A DNA stretch of 64,000 bases, from assembly GCA_030066195.1 (NCBI GenBank), contig JASJCB010000004.1:44064-108063 (forward strand), read 5' to 3'. The number at the start of each line of letters is the position of its first letter. The stretch's first letter is position 1. Source of the stretch: Acidobacteriota bacterium. GTDB taxonomy: Bacteria; Acidobacteriota; Holophagae; Acanthopleuribacterales; Acanthopleuribacteraceae. The notes under the pieces were generated by a model that searched no databases, had not been told where the DNA came from, and saw only the letters and a list, made by a program, of their open reading frames with translations. This document shows positions 28,942 through 39,972 of the stretch, piece by piece. The position numbers and the translations under genes were made by a program.

Positions 28942-30087
28942 ATGACCAGAATCGAAACACATTGCGTTCACGCCGGCGTCAAGCCCGATCCGGTAACCGG
29001 CGCAATCATGACCCCCATCTACCAAACCTCCACTTTTGTTCAGGAAAAGCCCGGCGAGCCCCTTTTGCACGATTATTCTCGGGCGGGCAATCCCACTCGC
29101 GATGCCTTGGAGACCTCGATGGCCACTTTGGAAGGCGCCCGATGGGCCTATACCTTCTCGTCCGGCCTGGCGGCCGCGCAAGCCGTGATCCAAATCCTGG
29201 AGCCTGACGCTCATGTTTTGGTCAGTGAAGATGTCTACGGCGGCACCGGTCGGCTGTTCCGACGCATGTACGCCAAGTACGGCCTGGAGTTCGAGTTTAT
29301 CGACATGCGCGATCCCAAGGTCATCGAGCAGCACATGACCGATAAGACCCGCATGATCTGGATTGAAACGCCCACCAATCCATTGCTTCGCATTGTGGAT
29401 GTGCCCGCGATTGCCGAACTGACGAAAGACCGCGATTGTTCCGTTTTGGTGGACAACACCTTCTGCTCGCCCATTTTGCAACGGCCCCTGGAAATGGGCG
29501 CCGACCTGGTTTTGCACAGCTCCACCAAGTACCTGGCCGGTCACAGCGACCTTGTGGGCGGCGTGGTCATGACTTCCGATGAGAAATGGTCCGAGGAATT
29601 GAAGTTCGTCCAGTTTGCCGCCGGCGCCGTCAACGCGCCGCAGGAGTGTTTCCTGTTATTGCGCAGCATCAAAACCCTTGCTTTGCGCATGGAACGTCAC
29701 AGCACCAATGCCCTGGCTCTGGCCGAAGCCCTGGAAACCATGCCGGAATTTGAAGAAGTCATTTACCCCGGCCTGCCCTCGCATCCCCAGTACGACCTGG
29801 CGCAACGGCAAATGCCCCACGGCTGTTCCGGTATCGTCAGCGCCTACCTGCCCGGCAGCATGGAGCGTGTCTCCCGGTTCATGTCCAACCTTAGTGTTTT
29901 CTCCCTGGCCGAGAGCCTGGGCGGGGTAGAATCGCTGGTCAACCACCCCGAGACCATGACGCACGCCTCCGTACCACCCGACCTGCGCGTGAAGTTGGGC
30001 ATCGACGCCGGCCTGATTCGGTTCTCGGTCGGCATAGAAAACGCCGAGGATCTGATCGAAGACGTGCGCCGAGCCCTCGAAGCCTGA
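28942..30087 (+). CDS. Cystathionine gamma-synthase/gamma-lyase family enzyme
   Basis: This 381-residue PLP enzyme belongs to the Cys/Met metabolism family. Visible motifs are PIYQTSTFVQ, YSRAGNPTRDALE, FSSGLAAAQAV, VDNTFCSPILQRPL, the PLP-lysine in HSSTKYLAGHSDLVGG, and SLGGVESLVNHPETMTHAS near the end. It could act as cystathionine gamma-synthase (metB) or gamma-lyase (mccB); sequence alone does not separate them here. GGGAG precedes the ATG at 28942. It is divergent from kdsB and stands alone. Confidence 0.88.
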   Translation: MTRIETHCVHAGVKPDPVTGAIMTPIYQTSTFVQEKPGEPLLHDYSRAGNPTRDALETSMATLEGARWAYTFSSGLAAAQAVIQILEPDAHVLVSEDVYGGTGRLFRRMYAKYGLEFEFIDMRDPKVIEQHMTDKTRMIWIETPTNPLLRIVDVPAIAELTKDRDCSVLVDNTFCSPILQRPLEMGADLVLHSSTKYLAGHSDLVGGVVMTSDEKWSEELKFVQFAAGAVNAPQECFLLLRSIKTLALRMERHSTNALALAEALETMPEFEEVIYPGLPSHPQYDLAQRQMPHGCSGIVSAYLPGSMERVSRFMSNLSVFSLAESLGGVESLVNHPETMTHASVPPDLRVKLGIDAGLIRFSVGIENAEDLIEDVRRALEA

Positions 30088-30095
30088 ATCAATGT

Positions 30096-30116
30096 CCCGG
30101 GCGCACGCGTCCGGGG
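30096..30116. terminator. Strong hairpin between convergent genes
   Basis: CCCGGGCGC (30096-30104) pairs with GCGTCCGGG (30107-30115), with one G-U pair, in the 30-base gap between the cystathionine gene (plus) and a small unknown gene (minus). It is followed by CTTATT on the plus strand, a weak T tract. It likely serves as a terminator for the plus-strand gene, and possibly both. Confidence 0.5.
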
Positions 30117-30117
30117 C

Positions 30118-30552
30118 TTATTCGCTGTAACCGTGACCGCCGTAATGGAAGAACATGGGGGCCTTGTGGTTGTCCGGCACCAACATGACGTTGGTGAAAC
30201 GCACATGCTCCGTCCGGTCCAAATGATCGGTAATCGCCATCAAGCCCAGGTCCAAATCATTGAAGAAAAAGAAAGTGGCCGGCCGCCCGGCGATCAAACA
30301 AGAGCCGTGGTACAGCTTGTAAACGGGCACGCTGATGACCAGCAGTTGCTCTAATCCGGTCCGCCCATACATCTGAACGGCGATTTTTCGAAAGGCATTT
30401 TTCAGCATGGGGGAACGGATGGGTTTTCCCAGCTCCAGAAATGAAGCATTTTCGGCGAGTGCTTGAAAGAAGAATCCGTTAACTGAGGCGAAATCGTCAT
30501 TGTCCAGCAGGTGTGATTTCAGGTCCGAAATCTCCCTAGTGAAATCGGGCAT
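30118..30552 (-). CDS. Unknown small soluble protein
   Basis: This 144-residue protein is not recognised. It is a soluble alpha/beta-looking protein with hydrophobic strands (LLVISVPVYKLYHGSCLIAG, PATFFFFNDLDLGLMAITDH). AGGTGA precedes the ATG at 30552; a GTG at 30561 is also possible. A strong terminator-like hairpin lies in its presumed leader (see 30609-30648), so the gene may be attenuated. No partner gene is nearby. Confidence 0.6.
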   Translation of the reverse strand: MPDFTREISDLKSHLLDNDDFASVNGFFFQALAENASFLELGKPIRSPMLKNAFRKIAVQMYGRTGLEQLLVISVPVYKLYHGSCLIAGRPATFFFFNDLDLGLMAITDHLDRTEHVRFTNVMLVPDNHKAPMFFHYGGHGYSE

Positions 30553-30608
30553 GCCATTCACCTAATCACCGATCGATATCAATGTTGCAGCCCATGTGGG
30601 CAAGGGTT

Positions 30609-30648
30609 CGCAAAAAGAGAAAACAGGGCCGAGTTTTAAACCCGGCCC
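30609..30648 (-). terminator. Leader terminator or small-RNA terminator
   Basis: GGGCCG (30626-30631) pairs with CGGCCC (30643-30648), extended by three more pairs after one mismatch. Read on the minus strand the stem is followed by TGTTTTCTCTTTTT. It lies about 55 bases upstream of the 30552 start on the same strand. No minus-strand gene lies to its right, so it either ends a small RNA or attenuates the 30118-30552 gene. Upstream, TACATTG and CAATGTA (around 30692-30735) form another stem. Confidence 0.6.
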
Positions 30649-30835
30649 ACAAGCTTTGGCAAGTAGCGAGCAAGGAGCCTAATGGGGGTCCCTGAACTAC
30701 ATTGTGCGGGAATAAGTGATGGAGCAATGTAACCACGCACTTTAGTAATACATCAACGATTTTTATTCTAACACGAAGTCTTCGATGGAGCCATGGAGAA
30801 AACGTATTCGACACATTCACGCATTCGAATGAAGT

Positions 30836-30865
30836 TTGTGAACGCTTATCCAGAATTGTGGTAAA
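30836..30865 (+). promoter_or_regulatory. Possible sigma-70-type promoter
   Basis: TTGTGA (30836-30841) and TGGTAA/GGTAAA (30859-30865) at a 17-base spacing lie upstream of the truncated thioesterase at 30891, which itself has AGGAGG before its ATG. The -10 match is imperfect. Confidence 0.3.
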
Positions 30866-30890
30866 CTGAACCGAATAGGAGGTTAAGCCC

Positions 30891-31178
30891 ATGACCAGCC
30901 CGCTCTTTCACTGGTGGAGTCGAGCAAGAAAAATTCCAGGAGGGCCCTGGCTTTTCTCTCGCTTTATCGGTTTTGTCGTTCCCTACACCGGGACTATTCG
31001 CTCGAAAATTCTCGAATTGCAGCCCGGCTTCGCACGCGTTGCCTTGAATGACCGGCGGCGTGTTCGCAATCATCTGAAATCGGTACACGCTATTGCTTTG
31101 ATGAATTTGGGCGAGTTTTCCACAGGAGTGGCTCTTATGGCGCAACTCTCCGATCGATCGCGCGCCATTCTTAACTAA
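30891..31178 (+). pseudogene. Truncated hotdog-fold thioesterase (DUF4442-like)
   Basis: The 95 residues read like the N-terminal half of DUF4442/PaaI-type hotdog proteins: VVPYTGTIRSKILELQPGFA, DRRRVRNHLKSVHAIALMNL, GEFSTGVALMAQLSDRSRA. The usual length is about 140-160; here the frame stops right where the next strand of the hotdog sheet should follow. Downstream is non-coding DNA with short repeats, so the C-terminal half seems lost. AGGAGG before the ATG suggests it was once expressed. Fold assignment is from memory of the family. Confidence 0.6.
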
Positions 31179-31277
31179 CCTGTAGTCGCCCTACTTTTAC
31201 TTTGGAAAAAAGAACACTCGAAACCCTTGATTCGCATCGGTGTAATTAAAGGGGATCTCTTTTGCACTCACAAAAAT

Positions 31278-31417
31278 AGGCTCTTCCGGTTTTTGGGGGG
31301 ATGGCCCTGCGAGATCTCCTCATCCTGGGATTCGATGATGATCAAGTCGGGCTCTTCCGGTTTTTGGGGGGATAACGGTGCCAGGGGTCATGCCCATCCC
31401 CCAAAACCGGAAGAACC
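31278..31417. repeat. Direct and inverted copies of a 22-24-bp motif
   Basis: GGCTCTTCCGGTTTTTGGGG (and two to four more bases) occurs at 31279-31302 and 31350-31373 as direct copies; a near-perfect inverted copy sits at 31396-31417. The last two could form a hairpin with a 22-base loop. The cluster begins 100 bases after the truncated thioesterase and may mark the edge of an insertion or rearrangement. Confidence 0.75.
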
Positions 31418-31438
31418 CGGAAGAAAGAACCCTTTTTA

Positions 31439-31467
31439 TTGGCGTTCGCCCTGGAAAAAGTTACAAT
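31439..31467 (+). promoter_or_regulatory. Sigma-70-type promoter for the AraC-family gene
   Basis: TTGGCG (31439-31444) and TACAAT (31462-31467) are separated by 17 bases, a good -35/-10 match. The position would give a leader of about 140 bases before the start at 31613. Confidence 0.5.
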
Positions 31468-31612
31468 GACTGTAAGAACATGCGACGCGATCTACCCTGC
31501 CTCCGTGCGGTGGATGCCTACAGCCGAAGATCCGACGCGATGGGTGGAAGCACCTTAAACATACGGTGTGATGTGCTGGAAAGCTCGCTATGCTAAAATT
31601 TGTAGGCGTAGT

Positions 31613-32611
31613 ATGGGATACATAACCTCGTTATTTGTGAGAAAAGTCATCCAGCAGGTTGACGAGAACGTTGACAAAAAATCAATAATGATGAACGTCG
31701 GCGTGGATCCTGATGGCCCGGTCGAGCCCAAAAAGATGGTCTTAGACACCGATTATTATTCGTTTTTGGAAGATATCGCCGCAGCCGATCCGCATGTCAG
31801 GACACTTCCCTTGAGAGCGGGTGAATCCATGCGCTGCGACGATTACGGTATCTTTGGGCTGGCTTGGAAGTCCGCTGTAAATCTTCGAGGATCGTACGAG
31901 CGGGCCGAGCGTTATGCAAAAGTTTTGACCAATGTCTCGGCATACCAGGTCGTGGAGGTCGATCATGGGGCCTTGATGCATTTACACCGCGACGGGGAAA
32001 GGCGTTTAGGCATGCGCCTATCCAACGAAGCAACCATCGCGAGCGTCACAGCGATCAGTCGGCAGGTATCTTCAACCCCGTTTAACCCCACGGCTGTATT
32101 TTTTAAGCATGCAGCTCCGGACGACGTATCGGATCACGAGGCTTACTTCGGCTGTCCCGTGTATTTTGATTCGGATAAAGATGCGCTCTTAGTTTCCAGA
32201 CAGTCGCTGGAATCGCCGAATAAGTTAGGCGATTTAACGATCTCCCGGTTTTTTGATTCGCATTTAGAGGGCGAAGTCTCGAAGTTGGAAGATAAGACCG
32301 GCTTGGCCTTTCAGGTGTGTGCCATCATCTCCCGCTCTTTGAGTGAAGGCGTCCCAAATATCTCAGGTGTGGCTCGCCAGTTGGCGATGAGTGGACGAAC
32401 CTTGCAGCGAAAACTCTCAAGGCAAAAGTACACATTTCAAGCACTTGTCGATGAATCCAGGCGTCAGTTAGGGGAGCGGCTCGTTAAAGAGACGGAATAC
32501 AGTTTTGCTGAAATTGCCTTTATGTGTGGGTTTTCGGAGCAAAGTGCATTCAATCGCGCGTTTAAACGCTGGGCGGGAAAAACACCGCGTACGTACCGAT
32601 TAAATCCGTAA
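31613..32611 (+). CDS. AraC-family transcriptional regulator
   Basis: This 332-residue regulator has an N-terminal arabinose-binding-type domain (as in OruR/ArgR-like AraC proteins: SYERAERYAKVLTNVSAYQV, FKHAAPDDVSDHEAYFGCPV) and a C-terminal double helix-turn-helix (ISGVARQLAMSGRTLQRKLS, FAEIAFMCGFSEQSAFNRAF, KRWAGKTPRTYR). The start at 31613 is chosen by domain fit; the ribosome-binding site is weak. It precedes an NmrA-like and a DUF1772 gene on the same strand in AT-richer DNA and is a likely regulator of them. Confidence 0.88.
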   Translation: MGYITSLFVRKVIQQVDENVDKKSIMMNVGVDPDGPVEPKKMVLDTDYYSFLEDIAAADPHVRTLPLRAGESMRCDDYGIFGLAWKSAVNLRGSYERAERYAKVLTNVSAYQVVEVDHGALMHLHRDGERRLGMRLSNEATIASVTAISRQVSSTPFNPTAVFFKHAAPDDVSDHEAYFGCPVYFDSDKDALLVSRQSLESPNKLGDLTISRFFDSHLEGEVSKLEDKTGLAFQVCAIISRSLSEGVPNISGVARQLAMSGRTLQRKLSRQKYTFQALVDESRRQLGERLVKETEYSFAEIAFMCGFSEQSAFNRAFKRWAGKTPRTYRLNP

Positions 32612-32942
32612 AAACGCTGGACGGCAGGTGTCCTCGATATACATCTTCACGATCGGCTCGCATTCTGAACTACCCGTGTAAGACTTCGCTGAGTTGCGCG
32701 CGGCTTAACAACCCGCCTTGTAAGCTAAGTAACGTCAACTTGTTCCTGGATACCGTCTACTTGGTACTGCTTGTTCAGTTGGTGCTTTCTCGAAGTAACT
32801 TTTCGGCGATCTGAACAAGTCCGGCAAAGGCAGCCTTTGAAAATTGGCACACCCGGTCAATTTTTTGACGTCCCATGTCAAGCATTTTCGCCTGCCGGCC
32901 ACTATCTTGTAATCAGGAATTACAGCTGAGAGGAGAAACATC
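32612..32942. other. Intergenic region with palindromic operator-like site
   Basis: This 331-base gap separates the AraC regulator from the NmrA-like gene. It contains GTCAATTTTTTGAC (32856-32869) and TTGACGTCCCATGTCAA (32865-32881), which are overlapping inverted repeats. A TGTAAT near 32910 could be a -10 element. The site is a candidate operator, perhaps for the AraC-family protein. No gene is seen. Confidence 0.4.
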
Positions 32943-33806
32943 ATGAACAAGAGTCAAAATAATCAGCCCAAAGATGTAGAAGGCCTAACCCTTGTGATTG
33001 GAGGATCGGGTAAAACCGGACGGCGAGTCGTGAATTTGTTGAAGTCAAAAGGCGTCCCGGTTCGAATTGGATCCAGATCGGCGAACCCTTCGTTCGATTG
33101 GAACCGCGAAGATGGGTGGGGATCATGCTTGGAAAATGTGACCTCCGCGTACATAACCTACGCCCCGGATTTAGCTATGCCCGGTGCGACTGATGCGATC
33201 CAGGCTTTCGTTGACCTGGCAAAGAATCGCGGCGTCAATCGTCTGGTGCTGTTATCGGGTCGCGGTGAGGAAGAGGCACAGGCGTGTGAAAGCATTGTTC
33301 GGGAAAGTGGGATCCGCTCGACCATTGTTCGTGCAAGTTGGTTCTTCCAAAACTTTTGCGAAGGTGCTTTTGTCGACATGGTTCGGGCCGGTGAGATAGC
33401 ATTGCCGGCCGGCAACACGCCGGAACCTTTTGTCGATGTTGATGATATTTCCGACGTGGTTGTCGCTGCATTGACCGAAGAGGGTCATGACGGCAAGGTT
33501 TATGAGGTTACCGGGCCACGAATGTTGACTTTTGCAGAAGCCGCGGCGGAGTTGTCGGAAGCGATTGGGAAAGAAATAAAATACACGGAAATACCCCACG
33601 ATGCTTTTGTTGCCGGGGCAGCTGAAGCTGGAGCGCCGAAAGACGTGATTTGGATGTTGGACTACCTTTTCTCGACGGTTCTTGATGGGCGTAATGCCTA
33701 CGTGACAGATGGTGTCCAACAAGCGCTCGGGCGGCCTCCACGGGATTTTGCCGATTATGCCCAACAGGTTGTTGCTCGCGGTTTATGGAAAAATGCAGAC
33801 GCGTGA
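32943..33806 (+). CDS. NmrA-like NAD(P)-binding protein
   Basis: This 287-residue atypical short-chain dehydrogenase has a Rossmann nucleotide-binding N-terminus (LVIGGSGKTGRRVVNLLKS) and NmrA-type strands (VNRLVLLSGRGEEEAQACES, STIVRASWFFQNFCEG). There is no canonical YxxxK catalytic motif, as in NmrA/QOR2-type proteins. A strong GAGAGGAGAAAC ribosome-binding site precedes the ATG. It sits 60 bases upstream of a DUF1772 protein; in many genomes these two occur together with an AraC or TetR regulator. The substrate is unknown. Confidence 0.82.
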   Translation: MNKSQNNQPKDVEGLTLVIGGSGKTGRRVVNLLKSKGVPVRIGSRSANPSFDWNREDGWGSCLENVTSAYITYAPDLAMPGATDAIQAFVDLAKNRGVNRLVLLSGRGEEEAQACESIVRESGIRSTIVRASWFFQNFCEGAFVDMVRAGEIALPAGNTPEPFVDVDDISDVVVAALTEEGHDGKVYEVTGPRMLTFAEAAAELSEAIGKEIKYTEIPHDAFVAGAAEAGAPKDVIWMLDYLFSTVLDGRNAYVTDGVQQALGRPPRDFADYAQQVVARGLWKNADA

Positions 33807-33866
33807 ACCGGACGAACTGTCGTTTTTCAACAGGAACTCCAAATCACTTGTTTACGAGGATACACC

Positions 33867-34361
33867 ATGACTATGTTTGATTTTTTTTTATTAACTGCAA
33901 CGTTACTCTGTTCGCTGGTTGCAGGGTTTGTTTTGGCATTTTCCGTTGTTGTGATGCCAGGCATTCAATCGCTGAATAATCGAGCCTATCTTGAAGCCTT
34001 TAAGGTGATGGATAATGTCATTCAAAACAATCATCCTGTTTTTGTTATCGTGTGGTTGGGTTCGGTCGTGGCGCTTCTGATCACCACGGTAATGAGCACC
34101 TGGCATTTAGAAGGTCTCAGCCGTATACTAATTGTAATCTCATCTTGCATTTATGTTTTTGGCGTTCAACTACCGACATTCACGATAAATATCCCTTTGA
34201 ACAATACGCTTAAAAGGCTCGATCTCGCTCATGCTGATCAACAGGCACTGGACGACCTGTCCAAGCAATTTGATACCAGATGGATCCCCTCCAATACGCT
34301 CAGAACTGTCCTGGCTATTGTGACGGTGATCCTACTGCTTGTGGTAATCATTAAAGTCTAA
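33867..34361 (+). CDS. DUF1772 family membrane protein
   Basis: This 164-residue protein has four membrane segments (near residues 5-30, 57-78, 85-105 and 145-163), with the DUF1772/anthrone-oxygenase-like loops VMPGIQSLNNRAYLEAFKVM and TFTINIPLNNTLKRLD between them. It forms a likely operon with the NmrA-like gene. Base composition is AT-richer than the flanking CopA and kds genes. Confidence 0.75.
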   Translation: MTMFDFFLLTATLLCSLVAGFVLAFSVVVMPGIQSLNNRAYLEAFKVMDNVIQNNHPVFVIVWLGSVVALLITTVMSTWHLEGLSRILIVISSCIYVFGVQLPTFTINIPLNNTLKRLDLAHADQQALDDLSKQFDTRWIPSNTLRTVLAIVTVILLLVVIIKV

Positions 34362-34678
34362 CAAAATAGGACTTGAAACCATCAGGGTTTTACCTCCATC
34401 TCCACACCTAAGGAATTTTTAATCCGCGATCGACCTGGGAGTCTTGATTCCTGGAATCCAATCGCTCGACCAGCCCACGGTCCGTGGGCTCCATCTGCAG
34501 CCGAACCCGGAGGATCATAAATGGAATAAGGTCCTGGAACCTCCTCTCCCAATATTCGGAATCTCGTTCAAAATTGGCTGACTCGGTGAGCGATGGGCTG
34601 GTGTCCGGACATCGGAACAGCAGCGGAAAGACGACCCTGTCATAACGTTATGCAGGCGGCCTTCCGGGTGGAAGACTC
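34362..34678. other. Intergenic region between DUF1772 and copA
   Basis: This gap lies between convergent genes. It holds a 19-base palindrome, AGCCCACGGTCCGTGGGCT (34472-34490), and GATTCCTGGAATC just before it. Neither has a T tract. No gene is seen. Confidence 0.4.
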
Positions 34679-37168
<2,490 letters not shown>

Positions 37169-37603
37169 GGCGATCAACCTCCTGGTCCCATATCATCTCA
37201 CGAGGCGGGCGGATTTTTGGTCAAAATGGTCAGCGTTCCGGTTCTATCCCATTCTGTACTGTTTCTTCTCTCTACTGTTCACTTATCATTTATCGAGGAC
37301 TGCCCGGCCGTCTGCAGGGGAAGTAGAACCGGAGCGACCAAAAGGACGATCAAGCATCTGGAAGGACTCTGTGTTCGAGGAGACGAGACCCTCACAGGAA
37401 AGAGATCCTTGTCCTGTTCGTGAGGTTGTTCACGCGCCGCCGGACTCGGGGCCGGGAGGATTGTTCGAAATACCGTTGTCTAATTCGCTGCACGTTCAGC
37501 GGAGGTATTTTGAACGGTCGATCATGATCGGACTCCTCGACTTTGAAGGGCCCTCCCGTCGTGGACGGTGAACGGGCTCAGTGGTTCATCAAGGCCGAGT
37601 GCT
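37169..37603. other. Non-coding region upstream of copA
   Basis: This 435-base stretch lies between copA (minus) and the PEBP-family gene (minus). It contains AT-rich DNA near 37240-37290 that could hold the copA promoter, but I find no clear copper-box palindrome and no gene. Confidence 0.4.
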
Positions 37604-38224
37604 CTAGAGCCGGGTGTTCAGCGTGTAGGTGCCGGTCCAGGCGTCGTGGCCCAGAATGTGGCCTTCCATCGCAGCCAGGGCTTCCCGGCCCGTGAAGCTG
37701 CCGCTGAGGTCGAGAGTTTCGATGTCGAGCGCATAGACGGTGAACACATAGCGGTGGATCAGCGCGTCATTCCAGGGTGGGCAAGGGCCGTCGTAACCGC
37801 CGTAGTCGCCTTTCATGTCTTCATCACCGGCGAACCAACCGGTGTAGTCGTTGATGCCGGTGACGCCCAGATCGCTCTTGCCAGGCTTCTTGCCGCGCGC
37901 GGTAATACCTTCTGAGACGGAGCCGGCGCCGATTTCATCGACGGTCGGGGGGATGTTGACCAAAACCCAGTGGTAGAAATCTACCCGGGGCAGTTCTCGG
38001 GGGACGGTTTTACCTTCCTGGTTGACGTCGTCGCCGACACTGGGAACATCGGGGTCGTGGCAGATCACCGCGAATGACTTGGTGCCCTCGGGTACATCGG
38101 ACCATTTCAGGTGCGGGTTGCGGTTGCTGGAGAGGGCGACGTGACCCTCGTCGGCGGGAACGGCAAAGGAAAATTCTCCGGGAATGGCGCTGCCGTCGGC
38201 GAAAGAGGAAATGTGCAGTTTCAT
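37604..38224 (-). CDS. PEBP family protein (YbhB/YbcL, Raf kinase inhibitor-like)
   Basis: This 206-residue protein belongs to the phosphatidylethanolamine-binding protein family: SNRNPHLKWSDVPEGTKSFA, CHDPDVPSV, DFYHWVLVNIPP, and YDGPCPPWNDALIHRYVFTV with the ligand-binding Asp and His. The start at 38224 follows GGAGGT at a good distance. It is divergent from the serine dehydratase gene. Function in bacteria is poorly known; it probably binds a small phospho-ligand. Confidence 0.87.
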   Translation of the reverse strand: MKLHISSFADGSAIPGEFSFAVPADEGHVALSSNRNPHLKWSDVPEGTKSFAVICHDPDVPSVGDDVNQEGKTVPRELPRVDFYHWVLVNIPPTVDEIGAGSVSEGITARGKKPGKSDLGVTGINDYTGWFAGDEDMKGDYGGYDGPCPPWNDALIHRYVFTVYALDIETLDLSGSFTGREALAAMEGHILGHDAWTGTYTLNTRL

Positions 38225-38388
38225 AGGGTGACCTCCAGATGTCCGGCCTGAAAACGGACTATAGTTTAACATGGCGGCGGGCGTTCGGGAGAAAGTTATC
38301 CTCGTGTGTTATATTTTGGATGCGGTAACCCGTAACTTCCAAAAGCTGCCGGCCGGCACATAGTGGGCGCACAGATCGGAGGTACCCT

Positions 38389-39972
38389 ATGCACTACCCC
38401 AGCATCTTCAACGACGTTCTCGGACCGGTGATGCGCGGTCCCTCCAGCTCGCATTGCGCGGCGTCCCTGCGCATCGGCAGGCTCTGCCGGGATTTGATGG
38501 GCGCCGTGATCGACGAAGCCCTGATCGCTTTCGACCCACACGGGTCGCTGGCAACCACCCACGAAAGCCAGGGCTCGGATATGGGGTTGTTCGGCGGGTT
38601 TTTGGGCTGGGAAGCCCACGATGAACGGTTACAGCACTACCGGGAAGGCATCAAAGAGGCCGGCATCGGGGTGGAGATCGAGATCACCCCGCTACACTAC
38701 GAGCACCCGAACACCTATCGAATCACCTTGAGGAATCGTGAAGAAACCAGGCAGCTTACAGCCGTCTCCACCGGGGGCGGCATGATCGAGGTCGTCGAAA
38801 TCGACGGCGCCGAGGTATCGATCCCCGGTGATTACTGCGAGACGCTGGTGTATACGCGCTCACCCGGTGAGGTCCGGCGCTACCTGGAAGGCGCCGTCAC
38901 CTACGATGAGTTGATTTGGGCGGTTGGCAAGGAAACCTTTCTGGAAATCAAATCGCGGGAATTTCCACCCGACCACGTTCTCGAGGCCCTGACCGCCATG
39001 GAGGAGGTGGCATGCGTGAAGAAGCTGAACCCGGTTCTTCCGGTCAAGTCCCGCAAGAATCTCGAGGTGCCCTTCATCACCTGCAAGGAGATGCTCGCCT
39101 ACAATGACGGTAAGGACCTGGCTCTCTGGGAGTTGGCGGTCGATTACGAAGCGGCCCGCGGCAAGCTCACCCATGATGAGGTGGTTTCGAAAATGACGGA
39201 GATCGTCGGTATCATGAGCGCATCGGTGACTGAAGGGTTGAAGGGCACCGAGTACCCGGACCGAATCCTGCCCTGCCAATCCGTGGGCTTCAAGGAGAAA
39301 ATGGAGCAAAAGGAGCTGATCGACGGCGATGTGTTGAATAAGATCATCATGTTCGTCACGGCGATCATGGAGGTCAAGAGCGCCATGGGCGTGATTGTCG
39401 CGGCACCGACGGCCGGCTCATGCGGCGCCCTCCCGGGCGCAATATTGGGCGCGGCCTCAGCCATGGGTCTTTCGGAGGGGGAGGTGGTCAAAGCCATGTT
39501 GGCCGCGGGCATGATCGGCGTTTTCATCAGCGCTCATGCGAGCTTTGCTGCCGAGGTGGGCGGCTGCCAGGCGGAATGTGGGTCGGGCGCGGGCATGGCG
39601 GCCGCGGCGCTGGTGGGCATGGCGGGCGGCGATCTTTCCCAATCGCTTTCCGCGGCCTCGATCGCACTGCAAAACTCATTCGGGATGATTTGCGATCCGA
39701 TCGCCAATCGGGTCGAGGCGCCCTGTCTCGGCAAGAACGTCTCGGCGGCCTCCAATGCGCTTTCCTGCGCCAACATGGCCCTGGCTGACTACAACCACCT
39801 CATCCCACTGGACGAGGTCATCGAGGCGATGGACAAGGTGGGCAAGAGCATTCACAACGATCTCCGTTGTACCGCGCTCGGCGGCCTTTCGGTGACTCCG
39901 ACCTCGAAAGAAATCGAAGCACGGCTCCAGGAACAAGGGGTCGCGCCCGCTTTTCGTTTCAAGATCTGCTGA
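38389..39972 (+). CDS. L-serine dehydratase, iron-sulfur type, single chain
   Basis: This enzyme deaminates L-serine to pyruvate using a [4Fe-4S] cluster. The N-terminal beta-type domain (GPSSSHCAASLRIGRL, FGGFLGWEAHD) is fused to the alpha domain (APTAGSCGALPGAILG, VGGCQAECGSGAGMAAAALV, DPIANRVEAPCLGKN, with the cluster cysteines). At 527 residues it is longer than the usual single chain (about 455). GGAGG precedes the ATG at a good distance. It stands alone. Confidence 0.92.
   Translation: MHYPSIFNDVLGPVMRGPSSSHCAASLRIGRLCRDLMGAVIDEALIAFDPHGSLATTHESQGSDMGLFGGFLGWEAHDERLQHYREGIKEAGIGVEIEITPLHYEHPNTYRITLRNREETRQLTAVSTGGGMIEVVEIDGAEVSIPGDYCETLVYTRSPGEVRRYLEGAVTYDELIWAVGKETFLEIKSREFPPDHVLEALTAMEEVACVKKLNPVLPVKSRKNLEVPFITCKEMLAYNDGKDLALWELAVDYEAARGKLTHDEVVSKMTEIVGIMSASVTEGLKGTEYPDRILPCQSVGFKEKMEQKELIDGDVLNKIIMFVTAIMEVKSAMGVIVAAPTAGSCGALPGAILGAASAMGLSEGEVVKAMLAAGMIGVFISAHASFAAEVGGCQAECGSGAGMAAAALVGMAGGDLSQSLSAASIALQNSFGMICDPIANRVEAPCLGKNVSAASNALSCANMALADYNHLIPLDEVIEAMDKVGKSIHNDLRCTALGGLSVTPTSKEIEARLQEQGVAPAFRFKIC

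Noticed and set aside
30566..30892. 108-residue minus-strand frame
   Set aside because: It spans the hairpin region, has no ribosome-binding site and no recognisable features.
31278..31417. Insertion sequence
   Set aside because: The repeats are too short and there is no transposase frame.
37169..37603. Gene upstream of copA, for instance a copper regulator
   Set aside because: The open frames here are short, in-frame with copA antisense or without a start, and show no CueR/CsoR motifs.
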